Source: Limisoma sp963590405 | Lineage (GTDB): Bacteria; Bacteroidota; Bacteroidia; Bacteroidales; Muribaculaceae | Assembly (NCBI GenBank): GCA_963590405.1 | Contig: CAVAPE010000002.1 | Location: forward strand, 28,197-92,196 | Direction of reading: 5' to 3' | DNA length: 64,000 nucleotides | Shown: piece after piece, positions 7,298 through 16,183 of the stretch | Layout of the letters: every line of letters starts with the position of its first letter | Position numbering within the stretch: the stretch's first letter is position 1 | Translations under genes and position numbers: made by a program | The notes under the pieces: generated by a model | The model's input: only the letters and a program-made list of their open reading frames with translations | What the model was told of the DNA's origin: nothing | The model's database searches: none

Positions 7298-9711
7298 ACA
7301 AAAATTTCTTGAGACAATCTGTCGCCATGCTTATGCTCTGGCTGTGCATCGGCGTCGCCTATGCGCAAGCGCCTTCGGGCTACTACAAGAGCGCAGAGGG
7401 CAAAAACAAGCAGGACTTGCTCCAGCAACTTTGTGCTATTGTCGGACCTCACACAACGGTGAGTTATAATGGCTTGTGGAACGTGTATGCCGACTCGGAT
7501 GTGCGTCCTGGCACAAGTTACATTTGGGATATGTATTCCACATCGCAATTCCGTGTAAACCAGAAGAAATGCGGTACATATTCGAATGTTGGCGACTGCT
7601 ACAACCGTGAGCACTCGTTCCCTAAGAGTTGGTTTGGCGATGCCAGCCCGATGGTGTCGGACGCATTCCATATTTACCCGACCGACGGAAAGGTCAACAA
7701 CCAGCGCAGCAACTATCCTTATGGCGAATGTGCCAACGGTACGACTTTGGCATCCCACAATGGCGTGGATGCTCTCGGTAAACTTGGTAAATGCACATTT
7801 GAAGGCTACTCAGGCACTGTGTTTGAGCCTGCTGATGAATACAAAGGCGACTTTGCTCGCTCATATTTCTATATGGCTGCCTGCTACAACGACAAAATTG
7901 CTTCTTGGACGAGCCCTATGCTTGCCAAAAACAGATACCCGTGTTTCTCCACATGGGCAATCAACTTGTTGATGAAGTGGAACGAGCAGGACCCTGTAAG
8001 CCAAAAGGAAATTGACAGAAACAATGCTGTCTACAAGCATCAGAAAAACCGCAACCCGTTTATCGACCATCCTGAACTCGCCGACTACATTTGGGGCGAC
8101 AAGCAGGACGAGAAATGGTATGCCGATGGCGCTGTGACAAATCCTAAGTTCACATCGCCCTACAACGGCTCTACGATTGATATGGGTCTCACTTCCATTA
8201 ACACTACGTTGACCTATACCGTCACAGTAAAGGCGCAGGATCTCACATCTCCGGTTTCGGTAGCAGTTTCGGGCACTGGCTTCAGCGTTTCTGCATCATC
8301 AATCGCTGCGGCTGATGCCAACAAGGGCACAACGTTGCAGATTTCCTATGCGTCGGCAACGGCTACAACTGCTACTGGTACATTGACGCTTACGAGTGGT
8401 ACAGCCAAGACTGCGGTAACGCTTACGGCGGAGGCAATCGACGGCATCCCGGCATTGCCGGCAGCGGAAGTGTCGCAGACAAGTTTCGTTGCCAACTGGG
8501 TTGACGTAAGCAAGGACGGTTGCAACTACACTCTCAGTGTCTTTGCAGCCGACGGCACGACAATGCTCGATGGCTATCCTCAGACGGTAGCCGCTGCCGA
8601 GGGAATGCACGAGGTGAGCGGTCTGGAACCGATGACTACCTACAAGTATCAACTCTCCAACGCAGCCGGCTTGAAGTCGAATGTCGTTACTGTGACTACT
8701 CTCGACCTCGACCGTGAAATTTCGATGGATATTCCGTCGTCGGGCTTGGTATTTACGACTGTGCCAGGCACGGCTTCCGAGCCTCTAAAGGTTACGATTT
8801 GGGCAAGCAATGTAGAAGAAGATCAAATTCAGGTTTTTGTGTCCTATGGTTTCGAAATCAGCACCGACAAGTCTGATTGGCACAGTGAACTCACCATCGA
8901 CACCGAGACTGCAACGACAATCGGCGCTGATGTCTATGTGCGTCTGAAGGCTTCGGATGCCGGTACTTATACTGGTACGATTGCGGCATTTACGGAGACT
9001 GTCGACGGCATTGATGTGGATATGACGGCAACGGTTACTGCTCCAATCACGTTCTTCGAGGATTTCGAGCAAAAAGGAACTGCTCCTTACAGTTCTTTCG
9101 AATATGAAGGCACAGCATGCCGATGGAGCATTGAGAACGGTGGTCTTGCAAACCGCACTCAGGATAAGTTTAACGGCAGCCAGAGCATCTGCACAGGCAA
9201 GAAGGGCGAACGCTCAATCACGATGCTTTCCGACAAGCAGGACGGTGCTGGCGAGGTTACTTTCTATGCTGCGATGTTCGGAGCCGACAGCGAGTCGACC
9301 GTGGAGTTGAGTTACTCTGTAGACCATGGTAGCACTTGGATTGCAGCAAAATCGTTTGTGGTTAGCAATAAGGTCCAACTGGAGGAATGTCAGGCTACAG
9401 TCAACATCAGTCAGCCGGTGCGTTTCCGCATTGTTGAGACTGAAGGCGGTCGCGTGAACATCGACGACATGAAGATTACGTCCTACAATTCTTCTGTTGC
9501 CAAAGTAGATGCAGAGTCCAACTGGGATGCCTATTGCCGTGGCGGTCAACTCGTCATCGAGACGGCTGAAGCGACCGACATAAATATTTATACTATCGAT
9601 GCCCGCGAGGTCTACAATGCAACAGTCAGCGGCGAGACCGTTGTCGCTCTCCCTACTGGCTACTACATCGTGGTCAACGGCAACGACAGCCGCAAAGTGG
9701 CTATCAAGTAA
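7294..9711 (+). CDS. Secreted endonuclease I family protein with T9SS-like C-terminal domain
   Basis: An 805-residue exported protein. A signal peptide ends near AYAQA (about residue 25). Residues 30-270 match the endonuclease I fold: CYNREHSFPKSW (H107) and DAFHIYPTDGKVNNQRSNYP (H126, N136) are the usual metal/catalytic patches. A middle region of about 400 residues looks like fibronectin-III/BACON-type beta-sandwich domains (KFTSPYNGSTIDMG, PAAEVSQTSFVANWVD). A jelly-roll-like stretch follows from ITFFEDFEQKGTAPYSSFEY. The end (INIYTIDAREVYNATV to GYYIVVNGNDSRKVAIK) resembles a type A T9SS sorting domain. It probably degrades extracellular DNA or RNA for nutrients. It is coupled to rlmN by a 4-base overlap, an odd pairing with no obvious functional link. 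Confidence 0.88.
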   Translation: MNKNFLRQSVAMLMLWLCIGVAYAQAPSGYYKSAEGKNKQDLLQQLCAIVGPHTTVSYNGLWNVYADSDVRPGTSYIWDMYSTSQFRVNQKKCGTYSNVGDCYNREHSFPKSWFGDASPMVSDAFHIYPTDGKVNNQRSNYPYGECANGTTLASHNGVDALGKLGKCTFEGYSGTVFEPADEYKGDFARSYFYMAACYNDKIASWTSPMLAKNRYPCFSTWAINLLMKWNEQDPVSQKEIDRNNAVYKHQKNRNPFIDHPELADYIWGDKQDEKWYADGAVTNPKFTSPYNGSTIDMGLTSINTTLTYTVTVKAQDLTSPVSVAVSGTGFSVSASSIAAADANKGTTLQISYASATATTATGTLTLTSGTAKTAVTLTAEAIDGIPALPAAEVSQTSFVANWVDVSKDGCNYTLSVFAADGTTMLDGYPQTVAAAEGMHEVSGLEPMTTYKYQLSNAAGLKSNVVTVTTLDLDREISMDIPSSGLVFTTVPGTASEPLKVTIWASNVEEDQIQVFVSYGFEISTDKSDWHSELTIDTETATTIGADVYVRLKASDAGTYTGTIAAFTETVDGIDVDMTATVTAPITFFEDFEQKGTAPYSSFEYEGTACRWSIENGGLANRTQDKFNGSQSICTGKKGERSITMLSDKQDGAGEVTFYAAMFGADSESTVELSYSVDHGSTWIAAKSFVVSNKVQLEECQATVNISQPVRFRIVETEGGRVNIDDMKITSYNSSVAKVDAESNWDAYCRGGQLVIETAEATDINIYTIDAREVYNATVSGETVVALPTGYYIVVNGNDSRKVAIK

Positions 9712-9734
9712 GCAAAAACATAACCCCTATAACC

Positions 9735-9775
9735 AAAACAGGTGCACTCTTGCGAGCGCACCTGTTTTGCTTTTG
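9735..9775. terminator. Bidirectional rho-independent terminator
   Basis: AAAACAGGTGC (9735-9745) pairs perfectly with GCACCTGTTTT (9758-9768) and is followed by GCTTTTGG. It lies between the convergent nuclease gene (plus) and YecH gene (minus) and can serve both. Confidence 0.8.
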
Positions 9776-9792
9776 GTCTGTGTTGATGATGG

Positions 9793-10029
9793 TTAGTGGT
9801 TGCAAACCTTGGTGATGTCGACAGTGAAATCGTCATCGCCGGTTGCTGGCATAAATTTGCCGCGGGCTTCAAGGAAATCCACCAATTCGGCTGCTGTCAT
9901 GCCTTCGGCAGAGCAAGTGTAGAACCGCTCTTCTGTGCCGAAACGCTTGATGATAGCGTCGATGAGTTGCTGTTTCGTTGAGTAACTGTTGCCCTCCATC
10001 ATGTGGAGCACTTCGTGTCCGTGAGTCAT
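9793..10029 (-). CDS. YecH family protein (DUF2492)
   Basis: A 78-residue protein nearly colinear with E. coli YecH. MTHGHEVLHMMEG opens with the conserved His pair, and the centre carries FYTCSAEGMTAAELVDFLE with the conserved Cys. The family is called metal-binding because of its conserved His and Cys residues, and its role is unknown. It lies 16 bases after the I9-like lipoprotein gene on the same strand and probably shares its transcript. A terminator hairpin lies just past its stop. Confidence 0.9.
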   Translation of the reverse strand: MTHGHEVLHMMEGNSYSTKQQLIDAIIKRFGTEERFYTCSAEGMTAAELVDFLEARGKFMPATGDDDFTVDITKVCNH

Positions 10030-10045
10030 AATCGTATCGTTTTTA

Positions 10046-10366
10046 TTATTGTATTTGCATTATTCTGTCTTCTTCCACCGACAGCACGCCTGGGGTGCTG
10101 TCAAGCGCCGCGCGCTGCTTCTCGTTCTGCAGTCGGAGTGCATAGCCGTTGATGTTCTCGTATCGGTAGAGCACTTCAATCTTGTTCTTATTGATGAACG
10201 ACTCGATGGCATCGGTGCCGACATTGGCATCGTAGAGCACAATGTAGACCTTGCTTTCCGCAGTGCTCTCAACCTCCGTCCGTGCGTTCGCCCCTGGCAT
10301 CATCGATCGGCACGAGGCAAGCAGAAGAATGCTGCCGAGAATCGCTATTGCTGTCAATTTATTCAT
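10046..10366 (-). CDS. Small lipoprotein resembling a stand-alone inhibitor I9 (subtilisin propeptide-like) domain
   Basis: 106 residues with a lipoprotein signal peptide whose lipobox is LASC (C19). The mature part has a short linker and then VYIVLYDANVGTDAIESFI, VLYRYENINGYALRLQ and ALDSTPGVLSVEEDRIMQI. This order (strand, helix, strand, G-Y/F-A-hydrophobic, helix, PGVxxVExD) is that of inhibitor I9, the propeptide fold that chaperones and inhibits subtilases. No protease domain follows, so the protein would be a free-standing, membrane-anchored domain. It could inhibit an endogenous or external serine protease, or be a relic. The I9 call rests on pattern resemblance. It is followed by YecH after 16 bases and preceded by the SIMPL gene 61 bases upstream. 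Confidence 0.6.
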   Translation of the reverse strand: MNKLTAIAILGSILLLASCRSMMPGANARTEVESTAESKVYIVLYDANVGTDAIESFINKNKIEVLYRYENINGYALRLQNEKQRAALDSTPGVLSVEEDRIMQIQ

Positions 10367-10427
10367 TCAGTTCGTGGTTCTTTTGAGAAGCAAATTTCGG
10401 CAGAATTTGCGACATCTGCAAATACGT

Positions 10428-11129
10428 TTAGTCCTCAAGCATGTATTCGATGGTGGTCACGACACGCACTTTCTTGACGTATGGAGTGTTGGGGTCGCGG
10501 TCTTCGATTGAGAACTGTCCCTGCGATGCACTCTTGATTTTGCCAAGTTTGCTGTCGGAGTCGGCTGCAAATTGTGCGGCTGCCTTGCGTGCATTTTGGG
10601 TCGCTTCCTTTATCATCTCTGGCTTGATGTTGTTCAGACCTGTAAACTCGTATTGCGTGGTGGTCTGGTAGTCGAACGAGATGGCAACGCCTTGCTGAAT
10701 CAGTGTCGATTGGTTTTCAATAAGTTTCTTCACCGTGTCCACTTTCTTTGAGTTTACCGTAACCACTGAATTGATGCGGTAGCGGTAAGGCATGCGGTCA
10801 GCGCCGTAGGAGTCTGCCTGAAGGTCGGTGGCAACCACGTTTGTGCTGATTTCGTCGTCGGTGATGCCGCTGTCTTTCAAGTATTTCTTCACGATGTTGT
10901 TCTTCTCGTTGATGCGTGTGTAGAGTTCTGGAAGGTTGTCGCCCAACTCTTTGTAGACGATAGGCCAAATTACCTTGTCGGCTTTCACTTCGCGCTCGGC
11001 AAGACCTTTCACGGCAACAACTCTTTGGTTTTGTGCAAAACTATTAAGTCCTGCTTTGATGCAAAATCCCAACACAATGATGCCAACAGCAACTATTGCA
11101 GAGGCAATCAATACTTTCATTTTTTCCAT
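10428..11129 (-). CDS. SIMPL domain-containing protein (DUF541)
   Basis: From the ATG at 11129 the protein has 233 residues. An N-terminal membrane segment (VLIASAIVAVGIIVLGFCIKA) anchors a periplasmic SIMPL/DUF541 domain. Family hallmarks are VVAVKGLAEREVKADKVIW near the start, NVVATDLQADSYGADRMPYRYRINSVVTV in the middle, and EATQNARKAAAQFAADSDSKLGKIKSASQ towards the end. The related E. coli YggE is linked to oxidative stress tolerance, but the biochemical function is unknown. A TTG-initiated extension to 11171 is possible but lacks support. It is the first gene of a probable three-gene minus-strand group with the I9-like lipoprotein and YecH. Confidence 0.88.
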   Translation of the reverse strand: MEKMKVLIASAIVAVGIIVLGFCIKAGLNSFAQNQRVVAVKGLAEREVKADKVIWPIVYKELGDNLPELYTRINEKNNIVKKYLKDSGITDDEISTNVVATDLQADSYGADRMPYRYRINSVVTVNSKKVDTVKKLIENQSTLIQQGVAISFDYQTTTQYEFTGLNNIKPEMIKEATQNARKAAAQFAADSDSKLGKIKSASQGQFSIEDRDPNTPYVKKVRVVTTIEYMLED

Positions 11130-11212
11130 GTCGGTTAATAAATTAGTTTGTTTCTGATGTTTGTTAGACAATTTGGATATAGCAAAGGTTTAACGGCAAA
11201 TGTCGTTTTTCT

Positions 11213-12403
11213 CTACAATTTGTAGTGCCGTTGCAGATACATGCGTGCGATGAAGTCCCAGTTGTCGTGGAGCAGCGTGCTCGCTGGCGCAGAAGGGTAG
11301 TGGGCATTGGGCACCATACCGTTGCTGAACAGGTGGCGCAGCAGGTCGGCAGGGCATACGGCTGGCTCCATCAGCATGCGGTGGGCATCGGTGGCTGTCG
11401 GGTCGTAGGCGGCATTTTGCGGGTGCTTGATGTATTGAGCAATATCCTTTGCCACAATGAGCCCTTTCTCGCGGTCGGCATAGAGCACGAAGTTCTTGTG
11501 CCCTTTAAGTTCTGGCAGATGTCCGCCTTCGCTTTCTCCCCAACCCATTTTTTCGGAGAGAAATGCCTCCAAGTCGTCGTAGGTAGGGCAGAAGGCTATC
11601 ACATCGCCGTCGGTGGCGTGCTTGAGTGCGGTGTAGTATTTGTGTTCGGGTTTTGCCGACGGTTTTGCCTCTTTGGGCAGTTGGTCGTCGACTATCAGCC
11701 GTAGCCAGTCGTCGATGCGGAGCGCCAGCGGTCCAGTCGGTTGCTGGAATGTGGTGTGGAGGCGTTGCTCGTCGGTGAGGGTCTCGTCGACGGTCAGTTC
11801 GTCCTCCTCGTCGACATCAGGCTCGTAGTGGTGCTTGCTCACGGGGCGGAAGAAATAACTGTTCCAGAAGAGCCAGCCCGATGTCTTGAAAATTTCGCGC
11901 ACCTGTTCGCGGTCGTTGAGGTCGAGTTCGTTGAGCGGCTTGAAGTCGTCGGCTGCCGGAGCATCATCGTAGAGAAACGCGAACAACTTGTAAATCTGTC
12001 GCGCGAGCCGCAGCAAGTCGCTGTCGAAAGGCGAAACAAGTCCCATAAATCCCAACCTCGACTCGAGCGAATACCATGCAATGAACTGCACGTCAATCTG
12101 GTTGAGTTCGGCATCCACATAGTCGTCGGGCTCATCGTAGAACGGTACTGGGCGATTGTAGAGATGTCGGCACATCTTTACAAACGACCGCCACAACCCG
12201 GCATCGGCAACAACGTCCTGATAGTATGCCACAAGGTCGAGCACCACGCGTTTGCGAAGCCCTTCGCCCACCTCTGGCAGTACTTTCATGCTCGCCCACA
12301 GTTTGTCGATATATTGGGCGAGGGTGAGATAATAATCGTCGGTTGGATGCTCTGCCTCTGGATTGGGGAGCATACGTTTCAGGTCGTCTATTCTTATTTC
12401 CAT
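11213..12403 (-). CDS. Uncharacterised Bacteroidales protein (possibly DUF3843)
   Basis: A 396-residue acidic protein without a signal peptide or membrane segment, so probably cytoplasmic. The N-terminal half is helical and aromatic-rich (DDYYLTLAQYIDKLWA, VVLDLVAYYQDVVADAGLWRSF). A low-complexity acidic linker (EPDVDEEDELTVDETLTDEQR) separates it from the C-terminal half (FCPTYDDLEAFLSEKMGWGES, KNFVLYADREKGLIVAKDIAQYI). I recognise no enzyme motif. From memory it resembles DUF3843, a family seen in Bacteroidales, but I cannot confirm this. It is the last gene of the six-gene minus-strand envelope operon, 37 bases after the solute-binding-protein gene. It lies at the operon end and is the only apparently cytoplasmic product apart from the glycosyltransferase. 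Confidence 0.65.
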   Translation of the reverse strand: MEIRIDDLKRMLPNPEAEHPTDDYYLTLAQYIDKLWASMKVLPEVGEGLRKRVVLDLVAYYQDVVADAGLWRSFVKMCRHLYNRPVPFYDEPDDYVDAELNQIDVQFIAWYSLESRLGFMGLVSPFDSDLLRLARQIYKLFAFLYDDAPAADDFKPLNELDLNDREQVREIFKTSGWLFWNSYFFRPVSKHHYEPDVDEEDELTVDETLTDEQRLHTTFQQPTGPLALRIDDWLRLIVDDQLPKEAKPSAKPEHKYYTALKHATDGDVIAFCPTYDDLEAFLSEKMGWGESEGGHLPELKGHKNFVLYADREKGLIVAKDIAQYIKHPQNAAYDPTATDAHRMLMEPAVCPADLLRHLFSNGMVPNAHYPSAPASTLLHDNWDFIARMYLQRHYKL

Positions 12404-12440
12404 TGCAGTTGTGTTGTTGTCTGTGGCGATGATTGGATTG

Positions 12441-13256
12441 TCACAGGTTGTATCGTTTCTTCAGTGTCTTGTATTCCTCTGTCTGTTGGTCTTCCTTGAG
12501 CCATTGGTTGAGTTTCTTCAGCAGTGCGGTGTTGTCTTTCGCCAATGCCCACGACTGGAACTGGTTGAAACTTACGGCGGTGTTTATGTCGATGTCGGGA
12601 TACTGCTTAGCAAGGGAGCGCGCGGTCTTGTCGTTGACCACGGCAAACTTCTGTTCGCCGGAGGCCACAAGCAGAAACAGTTGCTCTTGGCTGTAGTCAA
12701 ACTGACCTACATAGATGCTGTCGCCAATCTCGCGCGACAGGCTCTCTATGCGGCTGATAACTGGTGAGCCTTTAGCCACGCACACCATCTGTCCAGCCAA
12801 GTCGAGTTGCGTCTTGATTGGCGTTGTTCCGTCCTTGTCGCGACGCTGCACAAGTACCTGATTGTCAATCACTATTGCGTCGGTGAAGAGATATTGTTGC
12901 TTAAACTCTGCCGTCGATGGCACTTGCGCTGCCACCACGTCGACTGTGCCTTCGCGCAGTTGGCGCAGACTCTCGTCGAGCGACGTCATCGGCCGCATCT
13001 TGATGTGGAGGTTGTGACGGCGAGCCATCATGTTGAGCAGGTCGTGGTTGAAGCCGCCGAGGGTGTCGTCGTAGGTGTAGAGCGACAGCGGAGCATATTC
13101 TATTGCCACATCGATGGTGTCGCCGCCGCTCTTGCCATCGCTTGCAGCGGCATAACGGCGGCTGCAGCGCCCGAGCATCACCATCAGCACAATGGTGGCA
13201 ACGAGCAGTGCAACGTACACTGCCATGCGGGGTTTCATCATCATCGGCATCTTCAT
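12441..13256 (-). CDS. Membrane-anchored extracellular solute-binding protein family 3 (orphan)
   Basis: From the ATG at 13256 the protein has 271 residues. An uncleaved N-terminal membrane segment (AVYVALLVATIVLMVMLGRC) is followed by an SBP_bac_3 domain. Hallmarks are IDVAIEYAPLSLYTYDDTLGGFNHDLLNMMARRH, LREGTVDVVAAQVP, FTDAIVIDNQVLVQR and SGEQKFAVVNDKTAR. Such domains bind amino acids or small ligands in the periplasm, usually feeding an ABC importer. No permease or ATPase gene is nearby. The domain also resembles the N-terminal module of lytic transglycosylase MltF, but the transglycosylase domain is missing. It probably acts as a ligand sensor or envelope factor. It starts 12 bases after the porin stop. 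Confidence 0.8.
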   Translation of the reverse strand: MKMPMMMKPRMAVYVALLVATIVLMVMLGRCSRRYAAASDGKSGGDTIDVAIEYAPLSLYTYDDTLGGFNHDLLNMMARRHNLHIKMRPMTSLDESLRQLREGTVDVVAAQVPSTAEFKQQYLFTDAIVIDNQVLVQRRDKDGTTPIKTQLDLAGQMVCVAKGSPVISRIESLSREIGDSIYVGQFDYSQEQLFLLVASGEQKFAVVNDKTARSLAKQYPDIDINTAVSFNQFQSWALAKDNTALLKKLNQWLKEDQQTEEYKTLKKRYNL

Positions 13257-13268
13257 CACTGTGGGGTT

Positions 13269-15233
13269 TTAGTTTGCAAAATCAACCGACAAGCCAAGTT
13301 GGAAACGGCTCGGGTTCATCGGGTAGTGGAGCGCGGAGAAATAGTTGCTTCCGCCAAACAGTCCGCGGTTCACGTGGCTATACATTACGAAGAAACGTGT
13401 CTTCTTCAGTTTGAAATCTCCGTAGACGTTCATAAACGGATAATTCCCAATGAGTTTCGTGTGCTGCGTGTGGAACGCCATCGTCGCTGGTTGGTAGGCT
13501 GGGGCATAATAGCGGGTATAGTAACTGCAGTCAACGCCAAGGTTTACAAATAGCACTTTAGCAACCTTAAACTTGAAGTAGAGGTTGCTGTAGACCGAGA
13601 GTTTCGGCAGCGACAGCACTTCTTCCTTGCTTGTGGTCTGGTAGGTGATGGAGTTCTCCCAGTTGAACGCCTTGAAATGTAGCCCCTGTTTCAGCCGTAG
13701 AGTGAGCACCTGCACGCTACCGCCTTCCTGCGTGGGGAGGGCATCGTTGTTGAAGTACACGAAGTTCTGCAAATTTTCCACCCCAGCGGAGAATGTGGTC
13801 CATGTGTGGGGTATGTCGAGCGTGCCGCCAACGCGCACACGGCGGATTTTGCCGAAATCGTTTTGCCAAGCGAAGTGATTGGAAATGAAGTGCTTCATCA
13901 GGAACGGCGCTTCGGTGTTCTTGAAGAACCCTTCGCCAGTGATGCGCACGGTGTCGCCGAGCAGGCGGAAACGAGTGCTCACCGTGCCGCTCACGTCGAT
14001 GTCGCCCGCCACTGGTCCGACAAGTCCGAATTGGGCTGTCGCGGCGTAGGTGAGGATGGAGCCGTGTTGTTTAGTCAACTGTCCGCCCACCCAAACAAGG
14101 TTTTCGGTGGTCTTCGGGTCAACGCTGATTGATGGAAATTCGGTAAGGCCTTCGGGCTTGTAACTGCTGGTGAGCATCGTGTCCACCACTTGCGTGTATT
14201 TTCTCAATTCGTGCGTAGCGTAGGCTGACAGTCCGAACTTGGCGTTTTTCTTGAAGCCCTCAATGAGGTCAAGACCTACGGTGTTGCGGATGCGCCAGTA
14301 TTTCGTTTCTTCGTTGGTGCCGGTCGTGCTCAGATAGTTGTTGGTGAAGTATGAAGCATCTTCCGAAGCGCTTTCGTTGATGAATTTGTGGGTATTTGTC
14401 TTGTAGTCAAATGTCCAGATGAAACTCGACACAGGCACGTAGGTGCGCTTAGCCACAGTGTCGCCCTCGGCTTTCTCTTCTTTGTAGTAGCCCACTTTGT
14501 AGCGGTGGTTCATGTAGAACTCGCCACCCTTGATGCGCGAGAATGCCGATGAGAGGTTCACGGGGATGGACTTGGCATCGATTTTTGAGTCGCCGCCCTG
14601 CAGTTGCGCTGGGTCGATGATGTAGAGATCGTCGGTGATACCTCCATTCTCGTGGTTTACGGAGTTGAAACTGTGCATCATGGCTTGCAACTCGTAGCGG
14701 TCGCCAGTGTAGGACGACGAAAAGCCCCATCCGAAATTGCTCAACGCCTGATTGTCGTAGCCGCCCTTGGAATAGAGATAGTCTACTCTGGCGCCGAACT
14801 GCAACCGCTTGTTCACGTTGCCCGAAAATTCGCCCTTCAGTCTGTCCTGACCAGAATTTCTGCCGCCGCCCCAAGAGTAGGAGAGCAGGGTCATCGGGAT
14901 GCGTGTGTTGTAGTAGCGTTGCTTCTCTGCGCTGTGGGTCCAATGGTCGAGCACATCGGCAAAGATGAACTCTGACCAGTCTTTGCGCTCAAAGAAAATC
15001 TCGTTGATGCCCGCCGTACCGAAGTTGCCCGTAGAGGCATAGGCATCGGTAGCCATCGACGGCACAAACTGGCGGTGGTAGCCGCTGTAAAGGGTGTCGA
15101 TGGTCGATGCCACTCTCAGCCCCAGCGGTCCGCTGGCGGTCCATGAGTAGCCCGGCTCAAGGTTCTGCTTTTTCTTTGCCGTTGCGGAGAATGCAGCGAC
15201 GATGCATATAATATATATCAATATCCGTTTCAC
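13269..15233 (-). CDS. Putative porin (Porin_10-like outer-membrane beta-barrel)
   Basis: 654 residues with a signal peptide (ILIYIICIVAAFSATAKKK), then long amphipathic strands rich in aromatic residues and ending in VDFAN. The pattern MTLLSYSWGGGRNSGQDRLKGEFSGN, FGWGFSSSYTGDRYELQAMM and the repeated YSxxNRGLFGG type turns match the Bacteroidota putative-porin family. The only plausible start is GTG at 15233, since no ATG lies in frame upstream or near it. Substrate unknown. The gene sits in a compact operon with DUF6048 upstream and a solute-binding protein downstream, which suggests an outer-membrane/periplasm uptake or envelope maintenance role. Confidence 0.85.
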   Translation of the reverse strand: MKRILIYIICIVAAFSATAKKKQNLEPGYSWTASGPLGLRVASTIDTLYSGYHRQFVPSMATDAYASTGNFGTAGINEIFFERKDWSEFIFADVLDHWTHSAEKQRYYNTRIPMTLLSYSWGGGRNSGQDRLKGEFSGNVNKRLQFGARVDYLYSKGGYDNQALSNFGWGFSSSYTGDRYELQAMMHSFNSVNHENGGITDDLYIIDPAQLQGGDSKIDAKSIPVNLSSAFSRIKGGEFYMNHRYKVGYYKEEKAEGDTVAKRTYVPVSSFIWTFDYKTNTHKFINESASEDASYFTNNYLSTTGTNEETKYWRIRNTVGLDLIEGFKKNAKFGLSAYATHELRKYTQVVDTMLTSSYKPEGLTEFPSISVDPKTTENLVWVGGQLTKQHGSILTYAATAQFGLVGPVAGDIDVSGTVSTRFRLLGDTVRITGEGFFKNTEAPFLMKHFISNHFAWQNDFGKIRRVRVGGTLDIPHTWTTFSAGVENLQNFVYFNNDALPTQEGGSVQVLTLRLKQGLHFKAFNWENSITYQTTSKEEVLSLPKLSVYSNLYFKFKVAKVLFVNLGVDCSYYTRYYAPAYQPATMAFHTQHTKLIGNYPFMNVYGDFKLKKTRFFVMYSHVNRGLFGGSNYFSALHYPMNPSRFQLGLSVDFAN

Positions 15234-15265
15234 GTTGATATTCTTGTTTCGTTTAGGAGATTGCT

Positions 15266-16183
15266 TTATTCAATCGTGTCGTTTGCCAACCGTCGTTCAG
15301 GCACGACGATTGTGTCCATCGGGTTGACTTGCGGAGTGTAGGGTTTTGTCTGTTTGTCTTTGTGGAAGGGGATGGTGTAAGCCACTGATACGCTGACGTT
15401 CAGATGCCCGTCGCGCACTCCGTAGCCGGGGATGTAGTAAGGCCGTGAGTTAGGGGTGTCCTTCACATGGAAAGGGAAGTTGTAGCGCACAGCCCAACCG
15501 AGCGAGAAATTCTTGAAGAGTTCCACTTGGATGCCAGCCACAGCCTCGCCCCATATCGCTGACGAACTCTGCCCTTTGATGTCAAAAGTCTTATTGTCCT
15601 TGCCCCAATAGCCGTTGGTCATTGAAATGTTGGTGATGTCGTAGTTAAACGCTGATGCACCTACGCGAATGCCGGCATAGAGTTGGTATTTCGGGTCTTT
15701 GGCATACATAAAATTGTAGTTCATACCGATTTTGCCGTAGATTGCCAACTTGCTCTTATAGGTGAAGTTGCCGTCCTCTGGCGAGGTGTTGGCCTGCCCG
15801 AAGCCCACTTCGGCAACAGGGATGTAGCGGTTCTTGAAATTTACGGCAATCCACGCGTCGCAGTCGCCGTAGTCCTTGCCCAACAAGCGCATCAGCGGTC
15901 CCCAGAAGTTCACGCCGACGGTTGCACCCATCAGAGTAGGGCGGTACACCTTCTTCGATGCCCTCTCAATCGAGTCGCGGCGAAGGGAGTCGAGCGTCAG
16001 AGAGTCTGTGCGCAGAAAGCGCAGTTTCTCCTGTCGCTTTATCTCTTTCAGTTCCTCTTTGGTCACAGGCTTCAGTTCGTCGCTCGAAGCCACGGGTGTC
16101 ACTTTGCGCTGCGCCGTTGCCATAATCCCGGCAAACGAAAGCAATGCAATGCCAATCAAGATTGATGCATCTCTCAGTTTCAT
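15266..16183 (-). CDS. DUF6048 family outer-membrane beta-barrel-like protein
   Basis: 305 residues with an N-terminal signal segment (ILIGIALLSFAGIMATAQR). A charged, probably periplasmic linker (KPVTKEELKEIKRQEK, DSLTLDSLRRDSIERAS) leads to beta-strands typical of a small barrel: PTLMGATVGVNFWGPLMRLL, WIAVNFKNRYIPVAEVGFG and LYAGIRVGASAFNYD. The layout is that of DUF6048, common next to DUF6452 in Bacteroidales. Its ATG overlaps the stop of the DUF6452 gene (ATGA, 16180-16183), so the two are translationally coupled. Function unknown, probably outer membrane. Confidence 0.8.
   Translation of the reverse strand: MKLRDASILIGIALLSFAGIMATAQRKVTPVASSDELKPVTKEELKEIKRQEKLRFLRTDSLTLDSLRRDSIERASKKVYRPTLMGATVGVNFWGPLMRLLGKDYGDCDAWIAVNFKNRYIPVAEVGFGQANTSPEDGNFTYKSKLAIYGKIGMNYNFMYAKDPKYQLYAGIRVGASAFNYDITNISMTNGYWGKDNKTFDIKGQSSSAIWGEAVAGIQVELFKNFSLGWAVRYNFPFHVKDTPNSRPYYIPGYGVRDGHLNVSVSVAYTIPFHKDKQTKPYTPQVNPMDTIVVPERRLANDTIE

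Noticed and set aside
12441..13256. Lytic transglycosylase MltF
   Set aside because: Only the solute-binding-like module is present. The catalytic transglycosylase domain is missing.
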